Part shown: positions 1-6,613 of the stretch, one piece after another | Layout: the number at the start of each line of letters is the position of its first letter | How positions within the stretch are numbered: the first letter of the stretch is position 1 | NCBI GenBank assembly: GCA_016928605.1 | Contig: JAFGKN010000109.1 | Location: 1-10,516 of the forward strand | Source: Planctomycetota bacterium | GTDB lineage: Bacteria > Planctomycetota > UBA8108 | DNA: 10,516 nucleotides | Direction of reading: 5' to 3' | Notes under the pieces: model-generated | Database searches by the model: none | The model's input: the letters and a program-made list of their open reading frames with translations, nothing else | What the model was told of the DNA's origin: nothing | Program-made: the position numbers and the translations under genes

Positions 1-57
1 CCGGCGCCGGCTCGCTGCGCTCGAGCGGCGCCGCGCGGCGATGCGCGGGTTGCTCAT
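1..57 (-). CDS. 5' end of an unidentified gene leaving the left edge
   Basis: An ATG at 57-55 on the minus strand overlaps the TGA stop (56-54) of the upstream kinase-like gene in an ATGA arrangement, which is typical of translationally coupled genes. The frame stays open to the edge and gives 19 residues beginning MSNPRIAARRR, rich in Arg, Ser and Ala. Nothing in so short a stretch identifies the product. Coupling to a WaaP/InaA-like gene makes a second envelope or LPS-modification gene plausible, but that is only an inference from position. Confidence 0.45.
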   Translation of the reverse strand, partial: MSNPRIAARRRSSAASRRR

Positions 58-785
58 CCCATGGCGACCGCCGAGGCGTTCAGGCTCAGCTCGAGGAGGC
101 TGGCGAGCGGCCCTCCCCCGCCGACCTGGTGAAGCCCCTTCAGGAAGTTGCGAAAGTCCCGGCGCTCGTCCCGCCTCTTGAGGTGGGCATGGACGCCCTC
201 TGCGTCGATGATCCAGACCTCGAAGGCCCCGCGCCCGTCGCTTCGCGGGAAAAGATGCTTCGGCGACATCCCTTTCCACCCGATGCCAGCGTCATGGATG
301 CGCCTCATCGTCGCCATGGTCGCCGCCGCGAGCGCGCGCATCTCCTCGTCCGCCAGCTCGCCGGCCCGCGAGGCGCTCAGCCAGTCGGCGAGCGATCTCT
401 GTGCGGGCACTTCCCGGGTCACGACCGCCGAGCGCACCCCCAGGGGAGCGCAGAAGAGCGCCAGCGGCTCGGCGGCCTTCAATCCCGCGCTCCGCAGCTT
501 CTGGAGGCCCTGCCATTCTCGCACCGGATCAGGCTGGAACATGCCCCCCCGCAGCGCGTCCCCCAGCCGCGGCAGAAGACGCGGCAGCTTCCACTGCCGC
601 TTGATGAAGAGGCGCACCGGCTGGCCGTCCGCCGCCCTCGCCTCGGCCACGGCGACCTCCTTGTGACCGTGGCGGCTCGTCTCGACCGGCCGGCCGGCTC
701 CGAACGCCGACGTCAGATCGGCCAGGCCGTTCGACTGGAGCAGTGCGCGCGTTTCTTCCGACGCGAAGTAGGCTCTTTCTTTCAA
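54..785 (-). CDS. LPS kinase-like protein (WaaP/InaA/Kdo-kinase family), possibly catalytically altered
   Basis: This 243-residue protein has the layout of the small lipopolysaccharide kinase family (WaaP, KdkA, InaA), which phosphorylates core heptose or Kdo on the cytoplasmic side of the inner membrane. Visible landmarks are a VAIK-like lysine in LFIKRQW (about K62), a helix-C-like glutamate in VREWQGL (about E90), the segment RIHDAGIGWKGMSPKHLF (162-179) and a DFG-like WIIDAEGVH (about D194). In WaaP relatives the catalytic loop reads approximately HRDxYxxH. Here the matching positions are W-K-G-M-S-P-K-H, so the catalytic Asp is Gly (about 172), although the following KHLF is kept. The start is TTG at 785-783: an in-frame stop lies at 803-801, and an AGGGAG Shine-Dalgarno sits 9 nt upstream of the TTG. 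Family assignment is fairly secure; activity and substrate are uncertain. Confidence 0.78.
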   Translation of the reverse strand: MKERAYFASEETRALLQSNGLADLTSAFGAGRPVETSRHGHKEVAVAEARAADGQPVRLFIKRQWKLPRLLPRLGDALRGGMFQPDPVREWQGLQKLRSAGLKAAEPLALFCAPLGVRSAVVTREVPAQRSLADWLSASRAGELADEEMRALAAATMATMRRIHDAGIGWKGMSPKHLFPRSDGRGAFEVWIIDAEGVHAHLKRRDERRDFRNFLKGLHQVGGGGPLASLLELSLNASAVAMG

Positions 786-804
786 CGCGTGCGTCTCCCT
801 TCAC

Positions 805-832
805 TTGACTCGCCTGCCCCCGCTTCTACAAT
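805..832 (+). promoter_or_regulatory. sigma70-type promoter for the rightward operon
   Basis: TTGACT (805-810) and TACAAT (827-832) each match the housekeeping sigma consensus at five of six positions and are separated by 16 bp. Transcription would begin near 839 and run into the gene at 1016, leaving a leader of about 175 nt. The AT-rich -10 stands out in otherwise very GC-rich DNA. The element lies just upstream of the divergent kinase-like gene. I saw no comparably good promoter for that gene in the minus orientation. Confidence 0.6.
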
Positions 833-915
833 CGACAGCGCGGACCGCAGAGCACTCGCCTGCGGCCACCGCTACACCTGACCTGGCGTCTCCCCGCGCG
901 CGGCGGAGAGCACCC

Positions 916-955
916 AGAGCCGGTCCGGGGCCGGCCCCGTCGGGGGCGCGGCTCT
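916..955 (+). promoter_or_regulatory. large GC-rich stem-loop in the 5' leader
   Basis: AGAGCCG (916-922) is the exact reverse complement of CGGCTCT (949-955). Inside this 7-bp stem, GCCCC (934-938) pairs with GGGGC (943-947) around a GTCG loop, and the remaining left side contains the palindrome GGGGCCGGCCCC (927-938), which offers an alternative fold. It lies between the predicted promoter and the first gene of the operon, so it would be in the transcript. There is no T-run after it, so it does not look like an intrinsic terminator. It could affect mRNA stability or act in attenuation; I recognise no known riboswitch. Confidence 0.4.
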
Positions 956-1015
956 CAGCCGGTTCTGTCCGCCCGCCGAGGCACGTTTCCCGAGGCAGCC
1001 GAGCTCGAGACGATC

Positions 1016-1540
1016 ATGCTCATATTGACGTGGATCCGGCGCATTTACAAGATCCTCAGCAAAGATGGCTCTCCGGCCGCCATCGCCTTCGCCGCGGCCT
1101 TCGGGCTCACCGCGGGATTTCTCCCGCCGACGGCTGGCCTGACGATCCTGCTCATCCTGCTCGTGCTTCTCATCCGGGTGCAGATCTCGACCGCCATCGC
1201 CTTCTGGGCGATCGGATCGCTCGTCCGGCTGCCCGCCTCCGGGCTCTTCGCCTGGATCGGCGAGAGGCTGCTCGAGGCCGAGCCCTTGAGGGCCTTCTGG
1301 AAGTGGTTCGTGGGTCTACCTGTTGTGGCCTGGCTCGACCTCGACTACTACGCGGTCCTGGGAGGAGCCGTCGCTGGAGTCCTGCTGGGCGGTGCTCTCT
1401 TCGAGCCGCTGCGGCGGATCGTCATCGCCTATCGAGCGTACGCCAAGGACCGCCTCGAGAAGAGCAAGTTCTTCCGGTGGCTGATGAGGCTCTGGATCTT
1501 CCGCCTTCTTCGATTCGTCTTCGTGGGGACGAGCTCATGA
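1016..1540 (+). CDS. TIGR03546 family protein (DUF2062-type membrane protein)
   Basis: This 174-residue inner-membrane protein has the DUF2062 signature near its N-terminus: SPAAIAFAAAFGLTAGFLPP (19-38), followed by hydrophobic segments at about 40-53 and 57-80, a third at about 112-129 and a hydrophobic/basic tail near 155-170. TIGR03546 proteins are uncharacterised and usually encoded next to TIGR03545, and exactly that arrangement is present here. The pair is known only from outer-membrane-bearing bacteria. The ATG has only a weak GAGA-type ribosome site 6-10 nt upstream. The stop overlaps the next start (ATGA), so the two proteins are probably made in fixed ratio and may form a complex. 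Family call is confident; biochemical role is unknown. Confidence 0.85.
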   Translation: MLILTWIRRIYKILSKDGSPAAIAFAAAFGLTAGFLPPTAGLTILLILLVLLIRVQISTAIAFWAIGSLVRLPASGLFAWIGERLLEAEPLRAFWKWFVGLPVVAWLDLDYYAVLGGAVAGVLLGGALFEPLRRIVIAYRAYAKDRLEKSKFFRWLMRLWIFRLLRFVFVGTSS

Positions 1541-3042
1541 ATCCACTCCGCTGGCTCCGCTGGAAGCTGCTCGTGGCCTTCCTGGTCATCGGCGGCGCTC
1601 TGTACCTCTTCGGCCTCGATCCCCTCGCCAAGTGGAAGGTCAACGATCTGGGCTCTCTCGGAGAGAAGGCGCGCTGGACGGTCGGCGGGATCGACCTGGG
1701 GATCCTCACCGGCGATCTCTCCCTGGCGGATCTCCTGGTGGCCACGGCGCGCGCAGCCGGCGGCGTGGCGGAGGCGCCGGAGGGCGCGCCCGATGAGAAG
1801 GAGAAGGTGCTGAGCGCCGATGCGGCCGAGATCGAGCTGAGCATGAACGGCCTCCTGCGAAAGCGGTTCGTCGTCGACCGCATCCGCGTCCGCGCGCCGA
1901 ACCTGCGCGTGGACCGGCGGCCCGACGGCTCGACGAACATCGGCGACCTGGCGGGCACGGAGACCGAGGCGGAGGCCGAGGAGGAGGCGGGAGAGCCGAC
2001 CGACTGGGTCGCGGCCGCCAAGAAGTGGTACGAGAGGATCCAGAAGTACCGAGAGAAGCTCTCGAGGAAGAAGGGCGAGGGGCGCGAGGAGGGCGAGGAC
2101 GGCTCCCCCGAGGCCGCCGGGCCTGAACGCCGCCGCGCTCTCTATGTCTTCGAGGACCGGCCGGGCATGGTCATCCACGAGGTCGTCGCCGAGGGCCTGG
2201 AGGTGGACTTCTCGGACGCCTCGGCCCCGTCGCCGCTGCCGTCCCTGAAGAACGGGCTCGTCTCCGTCACGGGGCTCTCGAGCAGCCCGTCCGTGCACGA
2301 CGCCCCGATCGGCTTCAAGGTGGAGGGGGACCTCGAGGGCTCTCGTCTCTCGCTCCAGGGCGAGATCGACCTGACCGGTGATGTCTCGAAGTACATGACG
2401 GAGATCCGCACGGGCCCGCTGCCCGCGAGCGTCATCCAGGCCTTCGTGGGGAAGTCGCTCCCGGTCGAGATCTCGGCGGGGACGGTGGAGCTCAGCGCGA
2501 AGCTCGGTCTGGACGGCGACGAGAACCTGCGGATCGAGCCGGTCCTCCTCACGTTCCAGGGCGTCCGCCTCGGCGAAAAGGCAGAGCACTCCCGCGTGGC
2601 CGGCGTCGACGCGAAGCGGTTCGTGACCGCCTTCAACGAGGCCTCGGGCCAGCTCGGCTCGGAGCCGATCAAGATCGCGGACCTGAAGATCACCGGCACT
2701 CTCTCGAGCCCGCGCTTCGAGTGGGGAGAGACGGTGCTCGACCTCGTGCGCCAGGGAGGCGAGGCCTTCGCCCGCGCGCAGCTGGCGAAGGCGGAGCAGA
2801 AGGCCAGGGAAGCGGTCGGAGAGCAGGCCGAGAAGCTCAGGAGCGAGCTCGGGGAGAAGATCGACGACGCGATCGGCAAGGAGCTGGGCGATTCCCCGCT
2901 GGGCGAGCAGATCCAGGATGCCGTGAAGGAGGCCGGAGCCTCCCTTCCCGACGCGACGAAGGAGGTCGAGAAGACGACCCGCAAGGCGCTGGAGGGCCTC
3001 GGAATCTTCAAGGACAGGAGCGCGGCGCCGGAGAAGAAATGA
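1537..3042 (+). CDS. TIGR03545 family protein (AsmA-like, single membrane anchor)
   Basis: This 501-residue protein starts at the ATG inside the ATGA overlap. One membrane anchor (about 10-26) is followed by a long extracytoplasmic part. Residues 113-138 contain VDRIRVRAPNLRVDRRPDGS and then TNIGDL, which matches the repeated beta pattern of AsmA/DUF748 proteins ('Ixxxxpxlxvxrxxdgsxnl'). Next come a charged Glu/Lys-rich linker (140-195), more beta-rich sequence (200-395) and an Ala/Glu/Lys helical or coiled-coil C-terminus (405-490). TIGR03545 members run to roughly 500-600 residues, so it looks complete. AsmA-like proteins are implicated in moving phospholipids between membranes; extending that to this protein is inference. 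The open frame continues upstream to 805, but that part overlaps the TIGR03546 gene and is not coding-like. Confidence 0.83.
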   Translation: MNPLRWLRWKLLVAFLVIGGALYLFGLDPLAKWKVNDLGSLGEKARWTVGGIDLGILTGDLSLADLLVATARAAGGVAEAPEGAPDEKEKVLSADAAEIELSMNGLLRKRFVVDRIRVRAPNLRVDRRPDGSTNIGDLAGTETEAEAEEEAGEPTDWVAAAKKWYERIQKYREKLSRKKGEGREEGEDGSPEAAGPERRRALYVFEDRPGMVIHEVVAEGLEVDFSDASAPSPLPSLKNGLVSVTGLSSSPSVHDAPIGFKVEGDLEGSRLSLQGEIDLTGDVSKYMTEIRTGPLPASVIQAFVGKSLPVEISAGTVELSAKLGLDGDENLRIEPVLLTFQGVRLGEKAEHSRVAGVDAKRFVTAFNEASGQLGSEPIKIADLKITGTLSSPRFEWGETVLDLVRQGGEAFARAQLAKAEQKAREAVGEQAEKLRSELGEKIDDAIGKELGDSPLGEQIQDAVKEAGASLPDATKEVEKTTRKALEGLGIFKDRSAAPEKK

Positions 3043-3105
3043 CCGGCTGACGGAGCGGGAGAACTTGGAATACAGCGCGGAGCGCGGTCGATCGCCTGGA
3101 CTCAG

Positions 3106-3723
3106 ATGGAATACTTCGCCTGCGGCCTGATCGGCGTCGCCCTCGGCTCTCTCATCACGTTTGCGGTCTTCGTCTACCTCCTCCGCCGGAGGGAGGATCG
3201 CGATCTGATCGAGCGGCGCCTCCGCGCCTGCCTCGAGTACCGGGAGATCCTGGGAAACCTGAGCATCGAGGCGGAGGCGAGGGAGGGACGGGGCCAGCTC
3301 GACGACCGCGTCCTCGCCCAGATCTGGAAGAACATCGAGGCTTTCTGCCGCGAGTTCCGGCTGACGAGCTGGATCCTCTGCCCCGCTGACCGGCGCGCTC
3401 TGGGGAGGATCGTCGACGCCTTCGAGCGGGAGCTGCGCGCGTATCGCGCCGCCGCCTCCGCGGGCGGGAGCGTGCCGGCTCCGACGGGAAGCCTCATCCA
3501 GAAGATCGCCGACCGTCGCGATGCGGTCGACCGCCTGCTCCTGCGCGCGGTCGCCCGCGAGCACCGACGGCACCGGTTCTTTCGCGGATGCACGGGGGAG
3601 ACGGAGAACATCGCCGTTTCCGCTGCGGATGCAGAGCCGCCGCCGCGACCGGAACGTCCGGTCCCGGAGACAGGCGCGGGCGGCGAGAGCGCCGAGGGAA
3701 GCCCCCGAGGCATGTCGTCCTGA
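3106..3723 (+). CDS. membrane-anchored hypothetical protein
   Basis: I do not recognise this 205-residue protein. It has an N-terminal transmembrane helix (about 5-26) followed by an RRRED basic stop-transfer, then an Arg/Glu-rich helical domain (30-160) and a Pro/Glu/Gly-rich, probably disordered tail (170-205). The N-out/C-in orientation is suggested by the arginines just after the helix, so the bulk is likely cytoplasmic. It lies 63 nt after the TIGR03545 gene and 27 nt before the next gene on the same strand, with no terminator visible, so it is probably in the same operon. No clear Shine-Dalgarno precedes the ATG. Codon third positions are GC-rich as in its neighbours, supporting a real gene. 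Confidence 0.65.
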   Translation: MEYFACGLIGVALGSLITFAVFVYLLRRREDRDLIERRLRACLEYREILGNLSIEAEAREGRGQLDDRVLAQIWKNIEAFCREFRLTSWILCPADRRALGRIVDAFERELRAYRAAASAGGSVPAPTGSLIQKIADRRDAVDRLLLRAVAREHRRHRFFRGCTGETENIAVSAADAEPPPRPERPVPETGAGGESAEGSPRGMSS

Positions 3724-3750
3724 ACCTTCAGGCAAGGCGCAGAGAAACCG

Positions 3751-6036
3751 ATGCTGGAGATCACGCCGCGCCCTCCGAGAGGAAGCAGTCTCGTCGCCTG
3801 CGCCGTCCTGGCTCTGGCCGCGGCCGCAGCGCCCCGCTCCCCGGCCGGCCTCGATGAGGAGCTCGGCCCGGAGGATCTCGACGCTCGCAGGAAGAAGCTC
3901 GAGACCTGGGCCCACGAGCCGATCAGCCTGAGCTCCGCCACCTTCAGGATGCTCGTGGACCGCCGCGACGGGAGCTTCGTCCTGACCGAGCGCACCTCGG
4001 GAGCCGCGCTGTTCTCGACGCTCGAGCACCGAGGATTCGCCGCCGTCGAGATGGCGGACGGGAGGATCCTGCCCGCCGACCGGCTCGAGTCTCTCGACGT
4101 CGAGGGAGAGCGCATGCGGTGGCGGGCGGCGTCGACCGGCGGCGAGATCCCTCCCCTCTCGATGGAGATCGCGGAGGATGAGCGCACGGGGGGCGCCCGG
4201 ATCTCCTTCGAGGTGGAGAGCGAAAGCCGCGCCGCCATCCGCTCCGTCCGGCTCCTCGACGCCGCGCTCTGGACCTCCGATGCCGACGGGGGAGGCGTCG
4301 CCGTGCCGCGCGGCGTCGGAGAGTGGATCGCCGCCGGCGATCCGGAGGACGTCGATCTAAACCTCGAGGGGCCGCCCTGGCGGCTGAAGGCGCCCGAGTC
4401 GCCGGACGAGCACATCCCCTCGGCGAGCTACAGCGCGCCCTTTTTCGGAGTGAAGCGCGGCGAACTCTCGCTGCTCGTCTTCTGGGAGCGCCGCGACGTC
4501 TCGCTCCGGATCGAGAGGCGCAGCGTCGGAGATCCGAGGTTTCCGGGCCGGCGGGGCGTCTTCAGCTCCGTCATCTTCCCCTCCGGGCGCGGCGAGGTCC
4601 ATCTCGTCGCCAGCTCGCTGCCGATCATCGGCCTTCTCGACGTGAGCCGCATGTACCGCGAGATCAAGACTCGCGATGGCGCGCTCGAGTCGCTCCGCTC
4701 CAAGGCCGCCGGTCCGCCGGACCTCGCGGCTCTTCTGGGCGCGGTCTTCTTCCGTCCCTCGCTCGCGGGCAACCCTCGCCCCCCTCTGGCGACGGGCGAA
4801 GCGCGCAGGACGTTCGAAGACGTGGCGCGTCTCGCCGAGCACATGAAGGAGAAGCTCCAGATCGAGGCCGCCGCGTTCATCCTCGACGACTGGATCGGTT
4901 CAGGGCAAGGAGAGGAGCATGAGCTCTGGCCGGCGGCCGTCGAGTGCGGCGGCGCCGGAGCTCTCGCCGACTGCTCGCGGCGCGTGCGGGAGGCGGGATA
5001 CCTCTTCGGCCTCGCCCTCGACCGCGACCAGCTCGTCCGCGACCGCGGCGCGTCCAGGCCGCGGGGAGCCGAGGCCTGGAAGGCGGCGGAAGAGACGGCA
5101 CGCTCGGCGGGAGGCTACGAGGCCCTTGAAGAGCGCTTCGAGCCGCAGATGCTCTTGATCCGCGAGCCGCCGGGCGAGGAGGCCGCGGAGATGGATGCGC
5201 TCGAGGAGCTGCTGCGCGCCCGCGACGGGCTCGCCCGCTACACGCGAGAGGTCTTCGGGCTCTGGGGGAGCAACATCCCCGGCGAGCCTTCGGTGGGCTC
5301 GGCGGGCTGCTGGGAGAGCGCGTTCACGCTCCGGGACGCGGAGGGGAACCGCTCTCCGTATCCCCTGCTCGCCGGAGCGTACGGACAGAGCGTCCGCCTC
5401 CTCCTGCCGCGGGGAGAGGGCCTCGGGCCGGACGACGCCGAGGGTTTCCTCTGGCATCTCCTGATCGGCGAGGCTCCGGCCTACTCGCTCGAAGAGGCGC
5501 CGGGCGCCGCGACAGGCGCCGGAGAGCCGCAGCGGCGGCCGGCCGCGGATCCGCAGAGGGCGTGCTTCTCCCGCGAGGGGGGCTGGACGCGGGGGATGGG
5601 CCTCAGCGCCCGCGACATCTTCATCAAGAACACGTCCGAGGTCGCGACGGCGGTCTCGCGCATCCGACTCCGCGAGCCGCTCGTCCGGCATCAGCTCCTC
5701 ACCGCCGACCGGCTCGTGCGCGAGAGCCACTTCGGCCTCGACATGCGCATCGTGGTCAACCTCGGATCCGAGCCCTACGAGGACGCCGCCTCGGGAACCG
5801 TTCTGCCGCGCTTCGGCTTCGTCGTCGAGTACCCTTTCTTCATGGCCTTTCACGCGCTCCGCGCCGGCGGCGTCGACTACGATGAGCCCGCGTTCTTCAC
5901 GGTGCGCTCGCTCGAGGGTAAGATGTACCTGCGAGCCGAGAGGACGCGGATCTACCACGGATTCGGTCCGGAGCTCATACGGCTGGGAGGCCGCGAGTTC
6001 CGCGTGGAGCGCGAGTCGGTAATCCGCATCTGGTGA
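3751..6036 (+). CDS. large secreted glycoside-hydrolase-like protein of unknown specificity
   Basis: This 761-residue protein has a Sec-type signal peptide: basic N-region, hydrophobic core about 13-27, Ala-rich cleavage region near 27. Three parts can be seen. Residues about 50-300 are beta-rich and resemble the beta-sandwich that precedes catalytic barrels in several glycosidase families. Residues about 320-580 alternate helices and strands like a TIM barrel, with AAFILDDWIG (374-383, candidate catalytic Asp pair) and FGLWGSNIPGEPSVGSAG (502-519, candidate Glu). Residues 615-761 are a beta-rich C-terminal domain (RIVVNLGSEPYE, VVEYPFFMAF). A Pro/Ala/Gly-rich linker lies at about 581-602. 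This layout is seen in clan GH-D, GH101-like and DUF5696-like proteins, but I cannot assign a family and the catalytic residues are guesses. The ATG is 27 nt after the previous stop and has a weak purine-rich ribosome site. Confidence 0.68.
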   Translation: MLEITPRPPRGSSLVACAVLALAAAAAPRSPAGLDEELGPEDLDARRKKLETWAHEPISLSSATFRMLVDRRDGSFVLTERTSGAALFSTLEHRGFAAVEMADGRILPADRLESLDVEGERMRWRAASTGGEIPPLSMEIAEDERTGGARISFEVESESRAAIRSVRLLDAALWTSDADGGGVAVPRGVGEWIAAGDPEDVDLNLEGPPWRLKAPESPDEHIPSASYSAPFFGVKRGELSLLVFWERRDVSLRIERRSVGDPRFPGRRGVFSSVIFPSGRGEVHLVASSLPIIGLLDVSRMYREIKTRDGALESLRSKAAGPPDLAALLGAVFFRPSLAGNPRPPLATGEARRTFEDVARLAEHMKEKLQIEAAAFILDDWIGSGQGEEHELWPAAVECGGAGALADCSRRVREAGYLFGLALDRDQLVRDRGASRPRGAEAWKAAEETARSAGGYEALEERFEPQMLLIREPPGEEAAEMDALEELLRARDGLARYTREVFGLWGSNIPGEPSVGSAGCWESAFTLRDAEGNRSPYPLLAGAYGQSVRLLLPRGEGLGPDDAEGFLWHLLIGEAPAYSLEEAPGAATGAGEPQRRPAADPQRACFSREGGWTRGMGLSARDIFIKNTSEVATAVSRIRLREPLVRHQLLTADRLVRESHFGLDMRIVVNLGSEPYEDAASGTVLPRFGFVVEYPFFMAFHALRAGGVDYDEPAFFTVRSLEGKMYLRAERTRIYHGFGPELIRLGGREFRVERESVIRIW

Positions 6037-6040
6037 CGCG

Positions 6041-6055
6041 GCCGGCTCGACCGGC
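6041..6055 (+). other. short intergenic hairpin
   Basis: GCCGG and CCGGC pair around a CTCGA loop in the 58-nt gap between the glycosidase-like gene and the lipoprotein gene. The stem is only 5 bp and has no following T-tract, so it is unlikely to end transcription. It could be a processing or pausing site, or simply chance in GC-rich DNA. Confidence 0.2.
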
Positions 6056-6084
6056 GAGCGGAGCGCCACCCGGCAGAGAGCCGC

Positions 6085-6090
6085 AGGAGG
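6085..6090 (+). promoter_or_regulatory. consensus Shine-Dalgarno site for the lipoprotein gene
   Basis: A perfect AGGAGG lies 4 nt before the ATG at 6095. It is the strongest ribosome-binding site in the window; most other genes here have weak ones. It fixes this start and suggests that the small protein is made at a higher level than its operon partners. Confidence 0.8.
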
Positions 6091-6094
6091 TTCC

Positions 6095-6523
6095 ATGATC
6101 ACCGCCGGGAGAGCGTTGAGGATCGCCGCGCTTTCGCTCGCCGCACTCGCGCCCGGCGGCGGGTGCTCGCGGCCCGCGCCGAAGGAAGCGCCCGCGCCGG
6201 AGCCCGCCGCCTCGAGGCCCGCGAGGCGGGAGGAAGAGCCGGTGGCCGTCCGCTACAACCGGACGCTGATCTACCCCGTGCAGTACGGCCGCGCCGACGA
6301 GCTGGCGGTGACGCTCGTTCCCCTCCTCCAGAGCATGTACGGACCGGATGCCAGAGTGGTGGTCCATCAGGAGACCAACCAGCTGCTGATCTACATCCCT
6401 CCGCTGAGCGCGAGGACGCAGCCCGGCGCGAGGACGCAGCCCGGCGCGAGCGCTCAGCCCGGCGCGAGCGCTCAGCCCGGCGCGAGGACGCAGCCCGGCG
6501 CGGCCCCGCAGATCCGGCGGTGA
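6095..6523 (+). CDS. putative lipoprotein with one secretin N1-like (NolW-type) domain and a C-terminal hexapeptide repeat
   Basis: This 142-residue protein has a short hydrophobic leader ending in LAPGGGC, with Cys24 a candidate lipidation site. The lipobox is non-standard because Gly occupies -3 to -1. A Pro/Ala/Glu-rich spacer (27-50) follows. Residues 58-103 read TLIYPVQYGRADELAVTLVP, then a stretch ending VVVHQETNQLLIYIPP. This is the beta-alpha-beta-beta pattern of secretin N-terminal repeat domains (N1 of GspD/PilQ: 'YxLxYaxAxxLaxxLxPLL...vvadxxTNxLiv'). The secretin barrel is absent. The tail (106-135) is five copies of A-R-T-Q-P-G or A-S-A-Q-P-G. It is 58 nt after the glycosidase-like gene and is probably the last operon gene. 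A periplasmic adaptor or partner for a secretin elsewhere is a reasonable guess, not shown. Confidence 0.72.
   Translation: MITAGRALRIAALSLAALAPGGGCSRPAPKEAPAPEPAASRPARREEEPVAVRYNRTLIYPVQYGRADELAVTLVPLLQSMYGPDARVVVHQETNQLLIYIPPLSARTQPGARTQPGASAQPGASAQPGARTQPGAAPQIRR
6410..6499 (+). repeat. five tandem 18-bp repeats inside the lipoprotein gene
   Basis: Five head-to-tail 18-bp units encode six residues each. Two variants occur in the order A-A-B-B-A, where A is GCGAGGACGCAGCCCGGC (ARTQPG) and B is GCGAGCGCTCAGCCCGGC (ASAQPG). Copies of each variant are identical at the nucleotide level, including wobble positions, which indicates recent duplication by slippage or unequal crossing-over. The unit is a multiple of three, so copy-number changes keep the frame. 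There are no spacers, so this is not a CRISPR array. Confidence 0.9.
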
Positions 6524-6541
6524 TGCATCCCTCGACCGAAG

Positions 6542-6560
6542 CGCCGGCGCAAGCCCGGCG
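6542..6560 (+). terminator. possible 3'-end stem-loop of the operon
   Basis: CGCCGG (6542-6547) pairs with CCGGCG (6555-6560) around the 7-nt loop CGCAAGC, starting 19 nt after the lipoprotein stop codon. Its position fits a 3'-end structure for the operon transcript. There is no U-tract, so if it ends transcription it is not a classical intrinsic terminator. Confidence 0.3.
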
Positions 6561-6613
6561 AGCACGGAGGGCTGGAGAGTCCGTCGCGCGCGCGGCGAGC
6601 ACGCGAACGGTAC

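Noticed and set aside
129..881. Plus-strand open frames opposite the kinase-like gene
   Set aside because: They are Arg/Pro/Ala-rich shadows. The minus-strand kinase frame has conserved motifs, a Shine-Dalgarno and coupling to a downstream gene.
805..1536. N-terminal extension of the TIGR03545 frame
   Set aside because: The extension overlaps the TIGR03546 gene out of frame, is Arg/Pro-rich, and starts inside the promoter. The ATG at 1537 in the ATGA overlap, followed by a membrane anchor, is a much better start.
1429..4029. Very long minus-strand open frame (866 codons)
   Set aside because: It lies antisense to the TIGR03545 gene, the 3106-3723 gene and part of the glycosidase-like gene. 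It is Arg/Leu/Gly-rich with no domain pattern, which is the usual shadow in GC-rich coding DNA.
4900..6102. Minus-strand open frame of 400 codons opposite the glycosidase-like gene
   Set aside because: It has no signal peptide or recognisable motif and shadow-type composition, and it overlaps a well-supported plus-strand gene completely.
6410..6499. CRISPR array
   Set aside because: The 18-bp units are directly adjacent with no unique spacers and translate as a regular hexapeptide within a gene.
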